NCBI GenBank assembly: GCA_030374805.1
Contig: JARGSG010000183.1
Location: forward strand, 496,001-560,000
Reading direction: 5' to 3'
DNA from: Gracilaria gracilis
Lineage: Eukaryota; Rhodophyta; Florideophyceae; Gracilariales; Gracilariaceae
Length of the DNA: 64,000 nucleotides
Shown: positions 9,572-22,499 of the stretch, in pieces
Numbering within the stretch: position 1 is the first letter of the stretch
Layout: every line of letters starts with the position of its first letter
Notes under the pieces: generated by a model
Seen by the model: the letters and a program-made list of their open reading frames with translations, nothing else
Databases searched by the model: none
Told to the model about the DNA's origin: nothing
Position numbers and translations under genes: made by a program

Positions 9572-11620
9572 ATCCTCCTCCTTAGCCGAGGGCGCGACGC
9601 TTTTTGCGAGCGACGCGATGGAAGACCAAGGCTCTAAAGAAACGCCCTGCTCCGGCTCGCCGGTAATTCCCTCTGATACAGGGCACATTTCACCTGCAGA
9701 CGCAGCGCTTCCTCCTTCACAAGGCGAACCAATCCGCGAACTCGTTCCATAAGCCACACCAACACACACCACTCCTCTGGCCACGCCGGTTATCGATCTA
9801 ACTACTACCGACATGTCTGGTAAGCAAGCAAATCACCCTCCGCAGGGATACTTCACCGGCTTCTGGTTCGTTCCCCTGCCACAGGGCAACATCAACCAAC
9901 AATTTCCGCAGAGTAGCAATGAAACTGCGCAAGCAGGGGCGCTTCCGCCGACCCAACCAATGGCTCAGCCGTCTAACCAAATTTCCGCAGGTACCGGTAC
10001 GCCCGCCTCTCACCCGATGTCGGGGATCATTGTACCCGGATATCCGGTGCCCGTGTGTCCTCTGTACGACACTCTAGTTGGGTTGATTCCAAACAATCGG
10101 TCGCCAGCCCTCAGACTGAGGAATGCGCCTTGGTTTCATCCGTTTGTTGTCCAAAATGAGGCGTTGATACTGTCTTATAGAGACAGTTCGAACACCCTTC
10201 CGGGGGATATTCCCGCAGACGTTACAGCGTCATAGAACTGGGGCAACCGCATTTCGATTCCCGTTCACCATGTCCGTCGTCATGGGAGAAAATCAGTGGG
10301 CAACGCCTATGCGGCGCTGGTCATGATTGGCTATCAACGGCAACGCCGGGCTCCATTCGAGTGTCCCATCCATCTGGGATCCAATTTCAACATAGTCATA
10401 TACCGCACGCGTGGGGAGATGTCGTACTGTGACCGCCTTGCTGCGTTTGAGACCTTCGCGTGGAGGAATTTTCCGGCAGCGCGGAAAGCAGCCCTTTGCT
10501 TGGAGAGACTGACTATTTGGGCTGGGTTCTGTTATCTTCCCCGAGCTTCCCACTGAAACTTCCCTCAGAACTTCATACGTTATTAACGGCGTTGCGCTCC
10601 CGAATGGGTTATTTCGTCCCGTATCAGACCGTTGAGATAGAGAGGATTGCTCCCATCCACCAACAAGGTCGGTATGTACCGATTCTATCGTGGTACCCCT
10701 CTTCAGAGGCGTTCAGGCGATGCTACGTCGAACTTCAACCTGTGTTAGCGTACATGGGATCGTTTCTCATGACGGATCTCCGCCCGGGCTTATGGTCGGT
10801 CTTGGTGACCGAGTGGGCAGTTCGCAGGGCGCCCTATATCCTCACGGAGACGTACGACCAGTATAGACTGTGGTACATCCCACCACGCGTGTGGGCGGCC
10901 ATCCATAGCATGAGCATGGAGATCCCTCTCGGGGGCAGAGCCAACGAAGAAGAGATGTTGGGGTTACTCGGGTACCTCGAGGAAGTTTGGTAGGACGGTG
11001 TTCCCATCGCACAAAGCGGCCGTCGAGACGGGAGTAGTGGTGGATACGGCCCTGCTTCGGGGGGAAATACGCCGCTTGCAGGCGACTTCATATACTTCAA
11101 CCCGTGGGACTTCTGGGAGATTAACGGCGAAGAAGCGGAGGAATTCTGGGATGCCTGGCGTCGAATAAACAGTTACTACCCGCGATGGCACGTGGACTCG
11201 GACGATTACTATCACGCTTACGGCGGTAGAGATATAATGGTATATAAAGACTCTGATGAAGCCGGGGTAGTCGTGGACGAAGCAGCCGTCACGGTCGGGA
11301 AAGTTTCTCCTGATGCGGGCGCTCCGGCGGAACCAATCGCTATGGCTCCGTCGTATCCCGAGGGTATTCATCCCCCACCAGCGGCGACAAGTGAGCCGGA
11401 GAATGGTCGGAATCTACCAACGGCGAGCGCCGGTTAGGCTTACTCCAGTTCGGGGGCGGATAACGAAATTGAGGTCATTGCCTGATTTCTTCACCGGGCT
11501 GGCCTCAGTGCCACCGAAGCTTTGGTAAATGGCACCGCAATGGTGGACGCGCTTGCGAACCATCTCGGCGGTGTGGTCGCTCCCAAAGGAGGTGATGGTG
11601 CGAACCAGTAACGATCTAAT
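9561..11620 (+). pseudogene. Antisense ORF of element II (aORF)
   Basis: This is a plus-strand coding region, opposite in sense to the element's own gag-pol. It starts with MHIISSSLAEGATLFAS about ten bases inside the LTR, as in element I (MHFISPSLDEGATLFTS). Recognisable parts in order: a Pro/Gln/Ser-rich N-terminal region, a segment with RTRGEMSYCDRLAAFETFAW, a conserved core with YDQYRLWY and IPLGG, an acidic Asp/Tyr region, and a C-terminal helix with DALANHLGG. By rough hand count about two thirds of the residues in the core match element I. No known family is recognised. It is broken in a few places. Confidence 0.7.
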
Positions 11621-11789
11621 TAGTCTTCTTCCGGTCGTACCGGCGGTAGTATTCCATGACTTCATGATGAAAAATAGTGTAGACTTTCCGTCCTAGACTG
11701 TATTCCATTCTACTTCTAACAAGTTCTCTTGATTTTTATTACCGTTATCACGGTCCGAACTACCGCACTTGGGCGCAATCAAGGGTTCA

Positions 11790-14700
11790 TGGCAGTCCCG
11801 TGCGAGCGCGGCGATGACGCTGTACTACCCGGGAACGAGGAATATGTTCAATTGGTTCATCTGTATCCCCTTCGTGTCCATAACCGTACCAACAGACGCC
11901 GTATTGCAAAATACCATGCTCATCGTATGGGTGTCCTACTATTCGTTCAACTACTTACTCTTGTACGTAGACGTCCCGTCCATGCCGTTTTGTAATCACC
12001 TCTGGTGAAACACTGCCATTATGGGGGCAAATGTTCTTCACGAGGGTGTCGGGGTGCCCCGCAGTGGTGTCGGGTCTAACCACGCGGTGGTCTAAGTTTC
12101 CACTTGCGAGGTAGTCGGCCTTCACCGCGAGTCAGCTGGGTTCCTTCCGTTTTGGCGATGGAAACGACTCCGTGTGCCTTGACGCCGTTGTTCCACGTTC
12201 CTTGGGAAGAAGCGCTTGTGGCGCGTCCTCTCGTAAACGAGCAGGTGACTCTAGAAATGGTTGGCCATGAGTTGACCTAGTCCTATTCGCCTCCCTTGCG
12301 AGGGTACCTACCAACGGCTGCGCCGTGCGTTGCCGGCGAGCCACCCCGTTCCAACGGCTATTTCTGGTGAGCTGGCGTCGGTGAACTTATATCCGTGTGG
12401 GGCGTGTACCGACTCCGTGCCCATTACTTGGAGAAATTTCAAATCTTTTGATATTCGAGTGCCGCTCTTGACGGGTCTTTTGCCCGGTGCGACCGGTTTA
12501 TCACAGCCAGTAGTGGCGACCTCAGGGTAAACCGAGAAGATCGGAGTGCGCTTACACGGGCGCCGCGTTCCCGATTCGGGTTTCCTTCAATCATTATGAG
12601 GTTTTCCTTTCCCAACGATGGGCTTCTCTGCCGCAGCGTCCTCCAGGATGAAGAGCGCCACTGACAATTTCTCTGCAAAGCTCCCCAAAGGGTGTGGTTG
12701 GTTTTGCTCAGCTTTGCTGACTTGTCTTCTTCAATGCGGTCCGCGCTTCGCGGCGGGTTTGAGACCTGTTCAACCATTTTGGCGCACGATTCCTCAACCG
12801 AGGCTGGTCTGCAAGTACCCCTGGCGGGGTTCGACGAAGCACTCTGCTTGTCGCCCCGCGCGAGCGATGGCGACGGTGCTGTACCATATCGTGTAACACG
12901 GTGCGTATTTCGTTGAGACGGTGAAGAATCTTCCCCGGAGCGGCTGTACCGCGGAGATTTGCTGACCGCTTTGGCGGGAAACTCCTCGACTGATGGTAAA
13001 TTTGACACACCCGGAATGGGGCTCAGCGTAGCAGATTGTCTATCGTACCGCGCGAGCCGCGATGAGGTTGCATCACTAACCCGCGTGTCGCGGTGTTTAT
13101 TCCGTTGCGACGGCGAAGACTCTCCAACGGAGCGAGTGTACTTCTCCCCGTCCTTAGAGGGAACAACGGGGAGGTGCGGTGAAACTTTTGCGTGGCTTGT
13201 AATTTCCCGTGCCATCGGGGAAGAAGTAGAGGTAAAGTCACGAAGACCTTGAGTATCCGGCAGAGCCTGGGGTTCCAAGAAACTCGGTATATCTGAGAGG
13301 CCCCGGGTGGGGTGTGGCAATACAATAGGACTTTGTGCCACAAAAGCATCTGTAACTGCTGAACCTGTTTTCGGGGAACTTGTATTATGCAAGACGGCCT
13401 CTGGTGAGGGCGGTAGAGCCAGGACAACGCGATCGCACGAAAAGCGTTCGTGCGTGTCGCTCATTTCCACCACGGCAATGTCCGTCTCAACAGAAATCAC
13501 CTTGAAGGGTCCGTCCGTCACTGGCGAGATCTTTTTTGGCTCTTTTCACTATCAGGATTGTAGTACTCATTGCGTACAAATATGTAGTTACCGGCCGCGA
13601 TTAGCGCAGGCTTTGCCCGACGTAGTCAGTCGTCGCAATCTCGTTTGTACGTAACTTGTCCACATGCCATCGACTTCCGCACGGCGGGTACCAGCCTTGA
13701 GAGCCACTTTTTCCAATTCTCGCGATAGTTAACCACGAATGGGAAGTTGTCCAGCGTAGCTTGGGATTCCAACGCCACTGGCGGGGGCGTTTGAGAGAGT
13801 ACCAATTTTGGATGGTGATACTCCATTAGTCTGGTGAGCTTGTGCATTGTATGCAAACGTGAGCGCATCAGTATACAAGTCCGAAATTTCTGGGTGATCA
13901 GACGCGTAGGGACGTAGTGCAGCTAGCATAGTCCGGTTGAACCGTTTGACCTGCCCATTACATTGGGAATGATAGGTAGTCGTGAACAAGTTCTTCACCT
14001 CCAGGATGCGGCAGACATCCTGGAAGAAACGTGAAGCAAACTGCTTACCATTATCAGATAAAAACTCCACTGGAGGTCCATAGACGAAAGTCCAGTGCGT
14101 CAGGAACGCATTTGCCACCATGAAAGCCGTTATCGTCGTAAGGGGCACAGTCCGAACAAGCTTTAAAAGCGATCGATGATCACAAGTATAAACTTGTTTC
14201 TCCTCTTACTAGTGAGAAGTGGTCCGGGGATGTCGATCACGACAACCTCGAGCGGCCTCCTAGCAGGGAATACTTCAGCCGCTTACTGTTCCTCCGAAGT
14301 TTAATTCGGTTTCTCGCGCACTATGTACAGAAACGTACAGTAGCGTAGCAATCTACAGCCATGGCGGACCATTAGAAGTCTCTTTGAAGGGTTAAGTAAA
14401 GGTTCCTTCCACCTGAATGGCCACCAAGTTTGGCGAAATGCGATATTTGAAGAACCCGCGTCTGCAAGGAGTGTGATACCACGACTTTTTGGGGTAGCTT
14501 CAACCAACCTTACGAGGTAGCCTCTATCATTGAACTCGAAAGAGAGGGATTTAGCACCGTTAAGACGGGCATGTACCCTTACGGAAAAGTGGTCCACGAA
14601 CTGTTCTCGTATTAGTTCCTCTAAGGCAATCGGTAAAATGTCCCCGGTAGGGGTGTCTCAGTAGCAACCTTGCCAGAGGCGAAAAGTTCGTCGAAGTCAG

Positions 14701-17150
14701 CGTCCATATCCAAATCTTCTAGCCATTTTGGATCTTCCTGTTCCTGTTCGTCCATGACGAAGCACGTGATTTCCTCATTCTCGGTTTGTAAGGGCTTACC
14801 CACTCGTGGGTAGACGCGAAGCGCATCAGCCTTAGTGTTCAGCGCCCCCTTTTTATATATGACTTTGAAGTCATATTCCGCAAAACTGAGTCTCCACCGC
14901 ATCAGGTGGCAAAATGGATCGGAGAAATTCATCAACCACCTCAATGAGAAGTGATCCGTGTAGAAGGTAAATTGTACACCCGTCAGGTACGGACAAAGAG
15001 CGGAAAGCGCCCACACGACGTCGAGACACTCTTTCTCTGACACAGAGTAGTTTCGTTCGTGGACGTTCAGCCAACGCAACCAATAACCAATTGGCTTCTA
15101 TTCCGCTTATGGGATGGTCTGGAAAAGGGCGCAACCAACTTGGTAGTCACTCAAGTCCATGTCCACAGAGTACGCCAATCCCAGTTTGGGTGACGATAGG
15201 ATCGGTGCTGACGTGACAGCCTCCTTTAAGGATATAAACGCTTCCGTTTGACGTTCGTTAAGGGATCCAGTTTCATTGGTTTTCCCTTGCGCAGTAGCGC
15301 GTTAAGCGGCGCCGCGTGTGCGAAAAGTTCGGGGTAAACCGTCGTTAGACGTTGATCAACCCCAAAAAAAACCAGAGTTCCGTCTGAGTACGGGGTTGCT
15401 TTGCCTCTACGAGGGATTTGACGCGAGCCTCCTGGATCGACAACCATCCAATACGGATCATATGCCCCAGGTACTTAATGGTATCGGTGAAGAACTCACA
15501 GTTCCTCCGCTTGAGGGTTATCCCAGCATCCTGTAAAACGATCGGAACTTCCCTCAAATGGGTGAGGGGGTCGTCAAGGTTATCGGAGAAGACAGTAATG
15601 TCATCCAGATATACCAAGCACGAACGCCACTTGAAATTGTTGAGCAGGATATCGACCGGTCGCTGGAACGCTGCGGGGGCGTTAGTTAAACCAAATGGCA
15701 TCCGCTTGAAGCGGTAGGATCCAGAATGGCAGACGAACGCAGTCTTGTCGCGGTCCTCTTCCCTTACAGGGACCTGCCAATATCCCCAATTGGCAGCCAA
15801 CGCCGTAAAAACGGTAGCATCGCCAAGCGAGGCGATGCACTCGTCCATACATGGTATGTGATAGCTATCCCCTACAATACGGCGTTCAGCCTGCTGTAGT
15901 TGATACAGAATCATCACGTGCCGTCGATCTTCATTGCCAGTACAACTGGGGAAGCCCAGGGTGACTGAGCTGGCTCAATCACCCCGGCACGGAGCATCTT
16001 GTCGACTTGGAACTGCTCCTCTTCCTGAATTTTTGTTCCTATCGTGTATGGGGGTTGCGCGACCGGACGCGCGTTCGGCGATAAGTCGATACGATGCTCC
16101 GTCTTTTTGATCTCGCCAAGAGAGCCATCCCACATCGTGGTGAATTTCCGTAGCCTGTTACGGAGATGTTCGCGGTGCGATACCGGTAAGTGACCGAGGT
16201 TCAGCTCTTCAAGAGCCTTCACCAGGTCACGTTGGTCGTAGCTTGTAGGGCCACACTGTCCTGTGTCGGAAACAGATTGTGAATCCGAAGCATTCGGCCA
16301 CTTTTCCGTTGAAACGGCAGTGGCCTCCCCCTTCTTAAACTATATATCCGGGCTCTTCGTGATACCTACCTCTGTAGAGGAAACTAAACCGAGAACATCA
16401 ACAGCAGTTATCGGCGTCGGGATCATTGCGAGCGGGTATGGCGTGAATGATCCAATCACTTGGTTCTCTACCAGATACTGGGGTTTGGTTCCAAGGTTGG
16501 CAACCAATACACGGAACGGAGCATCCGGTAAAATCTGCACAACGCGATCGCAACGGCAAGTTGACATCGCTCGTACAACGGGGAGACGGACTGAATAACC
16601 CGAAGACCGTGTTGAAGGGAACTGACTTGTACCATAACCTGGGATCCCGGCAGTATAGAAACCGACTTCGCAACGCGAAGCTTCGTGGATTCCCGCGATG
16701 CGGATGGCGGTTCCTGCGCACCAAGAAGTGGGACTTTCTTCTTTGAAGCGGATCTCAGAGAGCGGCGGACAGTCGGGATAGATGATCCGTCGTCCAACTT
16801 TCCATGCCTGAGGCGGGGCCGGATTGTATCGAAAAACCTCTCGCAGAATTCACATCCCAGTATAACTGGCGCAGCCAATGAACGGCAAACAACAAAGTAG
16901 AGTATCAACGTAGAGGTGCCCAGTCGTACGACCAAATAGATGACTCCCACCGTTTTCAACGGGTTGTTGTTCGCTTCAGCTACTTCCTGGACCGTGTCAA
17001 GAGGGATACGAGACAGCAATTGCGGGAGCAAGAGGAATTCCACGATAAAGTTCGGGGCACCACCTGTATCCAAGACAGTTAGAAATCTGACCCGGAACTG
17101 GGGTTTGAGGCCAAGATCAGCGTATACCTTATAGTTACGCTTGCTATCAC
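11790..17150 (-). pseudogene. Pol region of element II, with chromodomain
   Basis: Read on the minus strand from right to left: an aspartic-protease-like segment near 17000 (DTGGAPNFIVEF), reverse transcriptase around 15350-16220, RNase H around 14620-15080, integrase core around 13730-14150 (LSDNGKQFASRF), a long C-terminal linker, and a chromodomain near 11800-11990 recognised by alignment to element I. The order is typical of Ty3/Gypsy chromoviruses. It is a fossil with many breaks. Confidence 0.8.
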
Positions 17151-17299
17151 CTTGATTGTATCCTGGATCAGGTTATTCTCTAACCGTATCTACGGTCGAC
17201 GTAGAACAACCAAATGTTCTGAATCCGCGTCAAGGGTGTCACTCCTTGACAGGATTTTCACCGTGGAGCGAGTAAAAGACGCCTCTGGCGTCAACAGCC

Positions 17300-17690
17300 T
17301 CGACTTTGAGGACGCATCTCCCTTAGGGGAGACTACCTTCTTCAGTTGCTCTGATTTTCCGCCTGCGGAGGTATCTCAGGCTCCTCGACAACGAGGGCTT
17401 GGGCTTCTCGGTGAGGGTTCGCCACGTGAGTGGCGCTAGGACAAACAGGGACAAACTGGGTAGCAGGGAAAGGCCGCGATTGCGGAACAACATGCGAAAA
17501 GTCCATCTTGGCACGCAGATACGACGCTGTCGGTACTGATCGCTTCTCCTCTGGAGTCAGGGCCTCGTAGTTTACTACGGCTTTGGCTAATTCCCTCGCT
17601 GAGACGAGGCATTGCGGCGAAACGTGGCCCTGCCTCTAACAGATGTGGCATATCAGCCTCGTCGCTGCCCCTTGTGGGGTTCCATCCCGA
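17300..17690 (-). pseudogene. Gag C-terminal remnant of element II
   Basis: Minus-strand sequence here aligns with the gag C terminus of element I, around its CHLC...H...C knuckle-like segment and the following LSLREMAKVV region. The rest of gag and the 5' LTR are missing, because sequence belonging to element III begins within about 200 bases. Confidence 0.55.
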
Positions 17691-17899
17691 GCTTCAGCGA
17701 AACGTACCGCAATGCAGCACCCTGCCAGGGGTTGCTGCTCCTTATCTAAGGGATATATTCCGCTTGAAGCGGCGAATTCCAATTCTTCAACTTCCTCTTC
17801 TTGGGCTTCTTATTCACCTTCTCCTTCCACTCTACTCTATATTGGCTCGTCCGCCAAAGCGTCGAATGTTCCGCATGAGCGGAATAGCTAGTGTGGGCC

Positions 17900-20800
17900 T
17901 CAACTTCTTCGAGCTTTGTCGAGCGTGTCCTGTGTCGGCGTGCCGGTTCTCCGGTGGTACTGCAGTACCTTCGAGCGCGGCAGGTGCTCCATAGGTTCGG
18001 GCGTGTCCTCCGAAGGGAGATAGCCGTACCAACGGACTTGGAATAACAGCGTTGTGTCCCGATGTTTCCGGGTGCACAACCCGAATGGGCGTAGAGCCTC
18101 TGCGTGCCGAGTCCGTTTCCAGTGGTAGCGGCTACGTCGATGATTGCACATACCCAGGCGTTGGCCTTCCTGTGCGGTGCCTATTGTCCCACGTCCGTGT
18201 GTTTCCCATCTGCGACGGCACAGCGACACCCACTTTGTCCCCATCAGTGTTCCGCAAGGTTGCAGTATCCGTTTGCAACTGCGGAGACTGCGAAGGAGCA
18301 GCGTGACGAGAATGAGCGTCCCCCTCCCCCTCTTCACCTGGAGCGGCTGGGGCCTGGAGCGATAATCCCAGCGGTGGGCACGATGCGTGTGTGCACATAC
18401 GCATCTGGCACAATTTTTGGGGCACATTCCGACTCCGTAGGGAGGTCGGCCAAACCAGGGGCTGCGTGCGGTGGGATTGACAAACCGAGCGGTGCGTCGC
18501 TGCCAGTGGCCGGAGGCGTAATGGGAGTAGTATTCGACGTTGTCGGTCCAGATTGAGCTTCTTGCACGGTGTGTTCACGCCGTGATGCCGGCGTAACACG
18601 ATTACGCGAGAGACGTTCGTACTGACCCTTCGAGTAAAGGACAACACTAGTATTAGTGACGAAAATGACCCTGTAGGGACCGTCCGAGATCGGAGAAAGA
18701 TTGTTGCGTTTCTTCTCTTCCGGATTGTATTATTCTCTCCGGGGAAGGACATACTCACCTTCCCTGATGTGTGAAGCATACTTTTGCACCCGTGCGTCTA
18801 AAATCCATTTGTAGGCGGCTTGCGCCTTAGCGATTTGCCGCCCAAACACGGGAATTATTTGCTTCAGCCATTGCTTCCAGGCGTTTCTGTGTAGACGGGT
18901 TGAAGGAAACTTATGCAGCGTAAATTCGTGCTCGACAGCTACCGAAGGTGGAACACGCGATAAGAGCAGTTCGAACGGAGAGATCTGGGTAGTGCAATGT
19001 ATCTGCGTATTGTAGGCATATGTCAACGCATCGGTGTAGAGCTCCCATTCCGACGGGTGGTCGGGGACGACGTCCGCAGCGAATTCAGTATAATCCGATG
19101 GAAGCGCTCCACTGGGCCGTTAGTTTGTAAATGGTAGGTCGTAGTAAACCAGTTCTTGATGTCTTGTATACAAAACACGTCCTGGAAGAACTTCGCAGCA
19201 ACTTGCGACCCATTCTCCGATAAGAGGTCAATCGGTGGTTCGCAGACAAAGACCTAGTGGGTCACAAACACTTGCGCAACCGTACTGGGGTTGATCTTCG
19301 TCAGAGGAACTTTCTGCACGAGTTTTGAGAAGCGGTCGGGTATGACAAGTAAGAACCGATTACCTTGGCACGTCCTGATAAACTCGCCAAGTATGTCAAT
19401 CGTCACGAACTCGAGTGAGGCCCTTGCGGGGAAGAATACCAACTGTTTGAGTACTTCCGCAGTTTGAAGGAGTTTTTTGCACACTCAAAAAATTCACGAG
19501 CAGTGGCGTACGCATCAATTGCCATACCTGGCCAATAGAAGTCCTTTCTGAGAGTGTAGTACAAATTCTTTCCGCCAGGGTTGGGTGACAACTTCACGTA
19601 ATGCAACAGGTGCAAGGCTCGAGATTGAGGCGACTGAGATACCACAATTTGTGGCCGATCAGTAACCGTTAGAACCAAGAATACTTGTTCGTTCATGACA
19701 GAGGGCAGTTGAGCTCAACCGTTCAGAAGAGCACGAACCTTACTGCAGAACGGGTCCGTATATTGTTCCTGGATCAATCCTTCTGGTGTTATCGGTACGA
19801 ATGATCCCGGCACTGGCTCCGTATCTAAAACGGCTAAGACAGCGTCGTAGACGTCCCAATCTTTCGAGTCTTCGTCCTTGGCGTCCTCCATGAGGAAACA
19901 GGGTATCTCCAGGTCATTGGCAAACTTAACTTCGCCCGCGGTCGGCAAGCGGGAAAGTGCACCAGCCTGAGTGTTCAGGGATATCTTCTTGTACTGCACT
20001 TCGAAGTCGAATTGCGATAATCAAAGTCTGCACCGCATTAAGCGGTCAGAAGGCTCCGCAATGGAGAGATGACATCGCAGGGCCAAATTTTCGGAATGAA
20101 CGGTGAAGTAGCCTCCCATGAGGTAAGGTAGAGGGGTCTGGAGAGCCAAGACGACTGCCAAGCACTCTTTCTCGGGTACCGAGTAATATCTTTCTCGCAC
20201 ATTAAGGCTTCGAGACCAAACACTAATGGGAATTCGTTCGCCACTTTCCGTGGTCTGAAACAGAACATAGCCGATCTGGTAATTGCTGGCATCCTTATCG
20301 ATTGCGTACGGCAATCCGAGTTTCGGGAAGGAAAGGATTGGCGGAGATGTCACTGCATCAATAAGCGTTGAGAATTCCATTGCCTTACTGTCATCGAATG
20401 GTTCCAGTTTGACTGGCTGTCCCTTCCGCAGGAGTTCATTCAATGGAGCTGCCATACCCGCGAACGGCGGGATGAAACTACGTTAGACATTGCAAAGGCC
20501 GAGGAAGGATCGAAGTTCCTTTTGAGTCCGTGGGTCTTTGCCTCCCTGACGGACCGCACACGTACAGAGTGTATCGATCGACGTCCCGGTAAGATTATGT
20601 GGCCGAGATATTTCACGGTTCGGTAAAGAACTCGCACTTGTTCAACTGTAGTGTAATACCTGCATCTCGTAGGACTCGCATCACTTCCCGTATGTAGGTC
20701 GAGTGCTCGCCCAGGTTACTGGAGAACACAATGATGTCATTCAGGTATACCAGGCACTTTTTCTACTTAAAGCGAGCAATTAAGATATCCATTGCTCTCT

Positions 20801-22330
20801 GGAAAGTTACGGGGGCGTTCGTGAGCCGGAAAATAATCCGGTTGAATCCGTTTAGTCCTTGATTGCATACAAACGCCATCTTATGACGGTTTTCTGCCAT
20901 TATTGGAAGTTGCTTATATCCCCAGTTTGCGTCTAGGGTCGTGAACACCTTTGCGTTTCCTAGCGAATCGATTCATTTGTCCATCCTCGGGATGGAATAC
21001 ATGTCTTTGACGGTAGCCGCGTTAAGCTTGGGGTAGTCGAAACAAAAATGCCAAGACCCATCTGGTTTGGGAGCGAGTACCATGGCCGAGGCCCATGGCG
21101 ACTGAGCCGGTTCGATAGCTCCGGCGCGGAGCATCTCCTCGACTTGAGTCTTCTCCTCTCCCAGAGCTGTCAGTTTTGCCCTGTAAGGGTGTTACGAGAT
21201 TGGCCGTTTGTTCGGCAGCCAATCTATCCAATGTTCGGTAATCCCAATCTTCCTAAGAGAACCGTTCCACACGGGGGTGAGTTCACGTAGCATATTCCGT
21301 AACTTCTCACGGTGGGACCCTACAACATGGTTAAAGTCCAGGGACTCGAGCTCCTGTACGGGGTCCCTCTTCTCAGATCCAGGCGATTCTGGCTTTCCTT
21401 CCGACGGTGTTGGCGCTGCTTCTGTCGACGAGTTCGAAACTTCTTTGCCAGAAGAGTTCAGCGCAGCGTCTCCCGATGAATTCTTCGGCACGGTTGTGGC
21501 TGAAAGAGGCTCAGTGCACTTCCCCTCTCCCTTCTTAGCTTCGAAAATTCCGAGAACCTCGGCGATAGAGACCTGTGTGGGTACAATAACCACCAGGTGT
21601 GGTAACATAGAACCAGTGACCTGGTTCTTTACCAACCTCTGTTCTGAGGAGCTGAAATTACTAGCAAATACCCTGAAGGGCTTTTCTGGCTTGACAAATA
21701 CAATATCATTCGCAAGGGCTAAGTTCTCACTTTCTTAAAGGAGAGGCAATGGTTGAACTGTTTGTAAGCGGTGCTGTGCGGACGCAACCATGACCCAGGT
21801 CGGGGATTCCGGTGGAATGCAAGTAGACCGAGCCGCTCGTAGCTTCGTCTACGAGCAGTGCGATTCCGATGGCTGTTGAGCGACCGGCAAGGGAACTTGC
21901 TTCTTGAAAGCCTGTCGTAAAGGTCGCCGAGCCATTGGCACCGTTGTGCCGTCCTCCAGTTCGACGGTTCTTTTCCGTGGTCGAATTGCTTCGACAAAAC
22001 TGTCGAAGAAATCACATCCGAGTATTAACGGTGCAGCTAAACGCTTGCAAACGAGAATTTCCGGGCGGACAACGCAATGGCCTAGCCTAAAAATCAGGTT
22101 GATTAATCCCACGGATGAAAGTGTCCCACTGCTTGCATCCGCTATATCGGTCGGTGGAGCCGGCCGAATCTGAGACAATAAGTGCGGTGCAATGAGGGAT
22201 TGAAACAAAAAGTTTGTACTAGCACCCGTATCCAGAACGGATAACTGCCGAGCCACATAATGGTCGGATATACCGAGGTCGGCAAAAACTTTTTAGTTTC
22301 GTTCCGCCATGACCAGGACTCCATCCGGAG
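17900..22330 (-). pseudogene. Pol region of element III
   Basis: The protease-like segment SVLDTGASTNFLFQSL lies near 22250. It is followed leftwards by reverse-transcriptase pieces (about 20440-21240), RNase H (20020-20455), the integrase zinc-binding and core regions (18730-19700), and a chromodomain. It is a fossil; the family order is intact but the frames are not. Confidence 0.75.
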
Positions 22331-22499
22331 CATGGAAATTGCGTGCCAGTACCCACGGGCGACGGAGAAAACCGAGGTGTTCCGAATCTACGTCTGTCAT
22401 GGCTATCCTCCTCATAAGGATCGTGACCGTGGAGCGAGCCTTTTCATCCTCCGGCGCGTCCAAGCTCGACTTCGATTGCGCCGCTCCTTCAAAAGAGGC

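Larger units (their letters stand above)
8906..17690 (-). mobile_element. Element II: decayed Ty3/Gypsy chromovirus with antisense ORF
   Basis: This is a minus-strand relative of element I (40409-51849) with the same layout read leftwards: gag remnant, protease, reverse transcriptase, RNase H, integrase, chromodomain, then the antisense ORF and the 3' LTR. The 5' LTR and most of gag are missing, and its right end abuts element III. It is broken, with well over ten breaks in the sense frames, and is clearly much older than element I. Confidence 0.85.
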
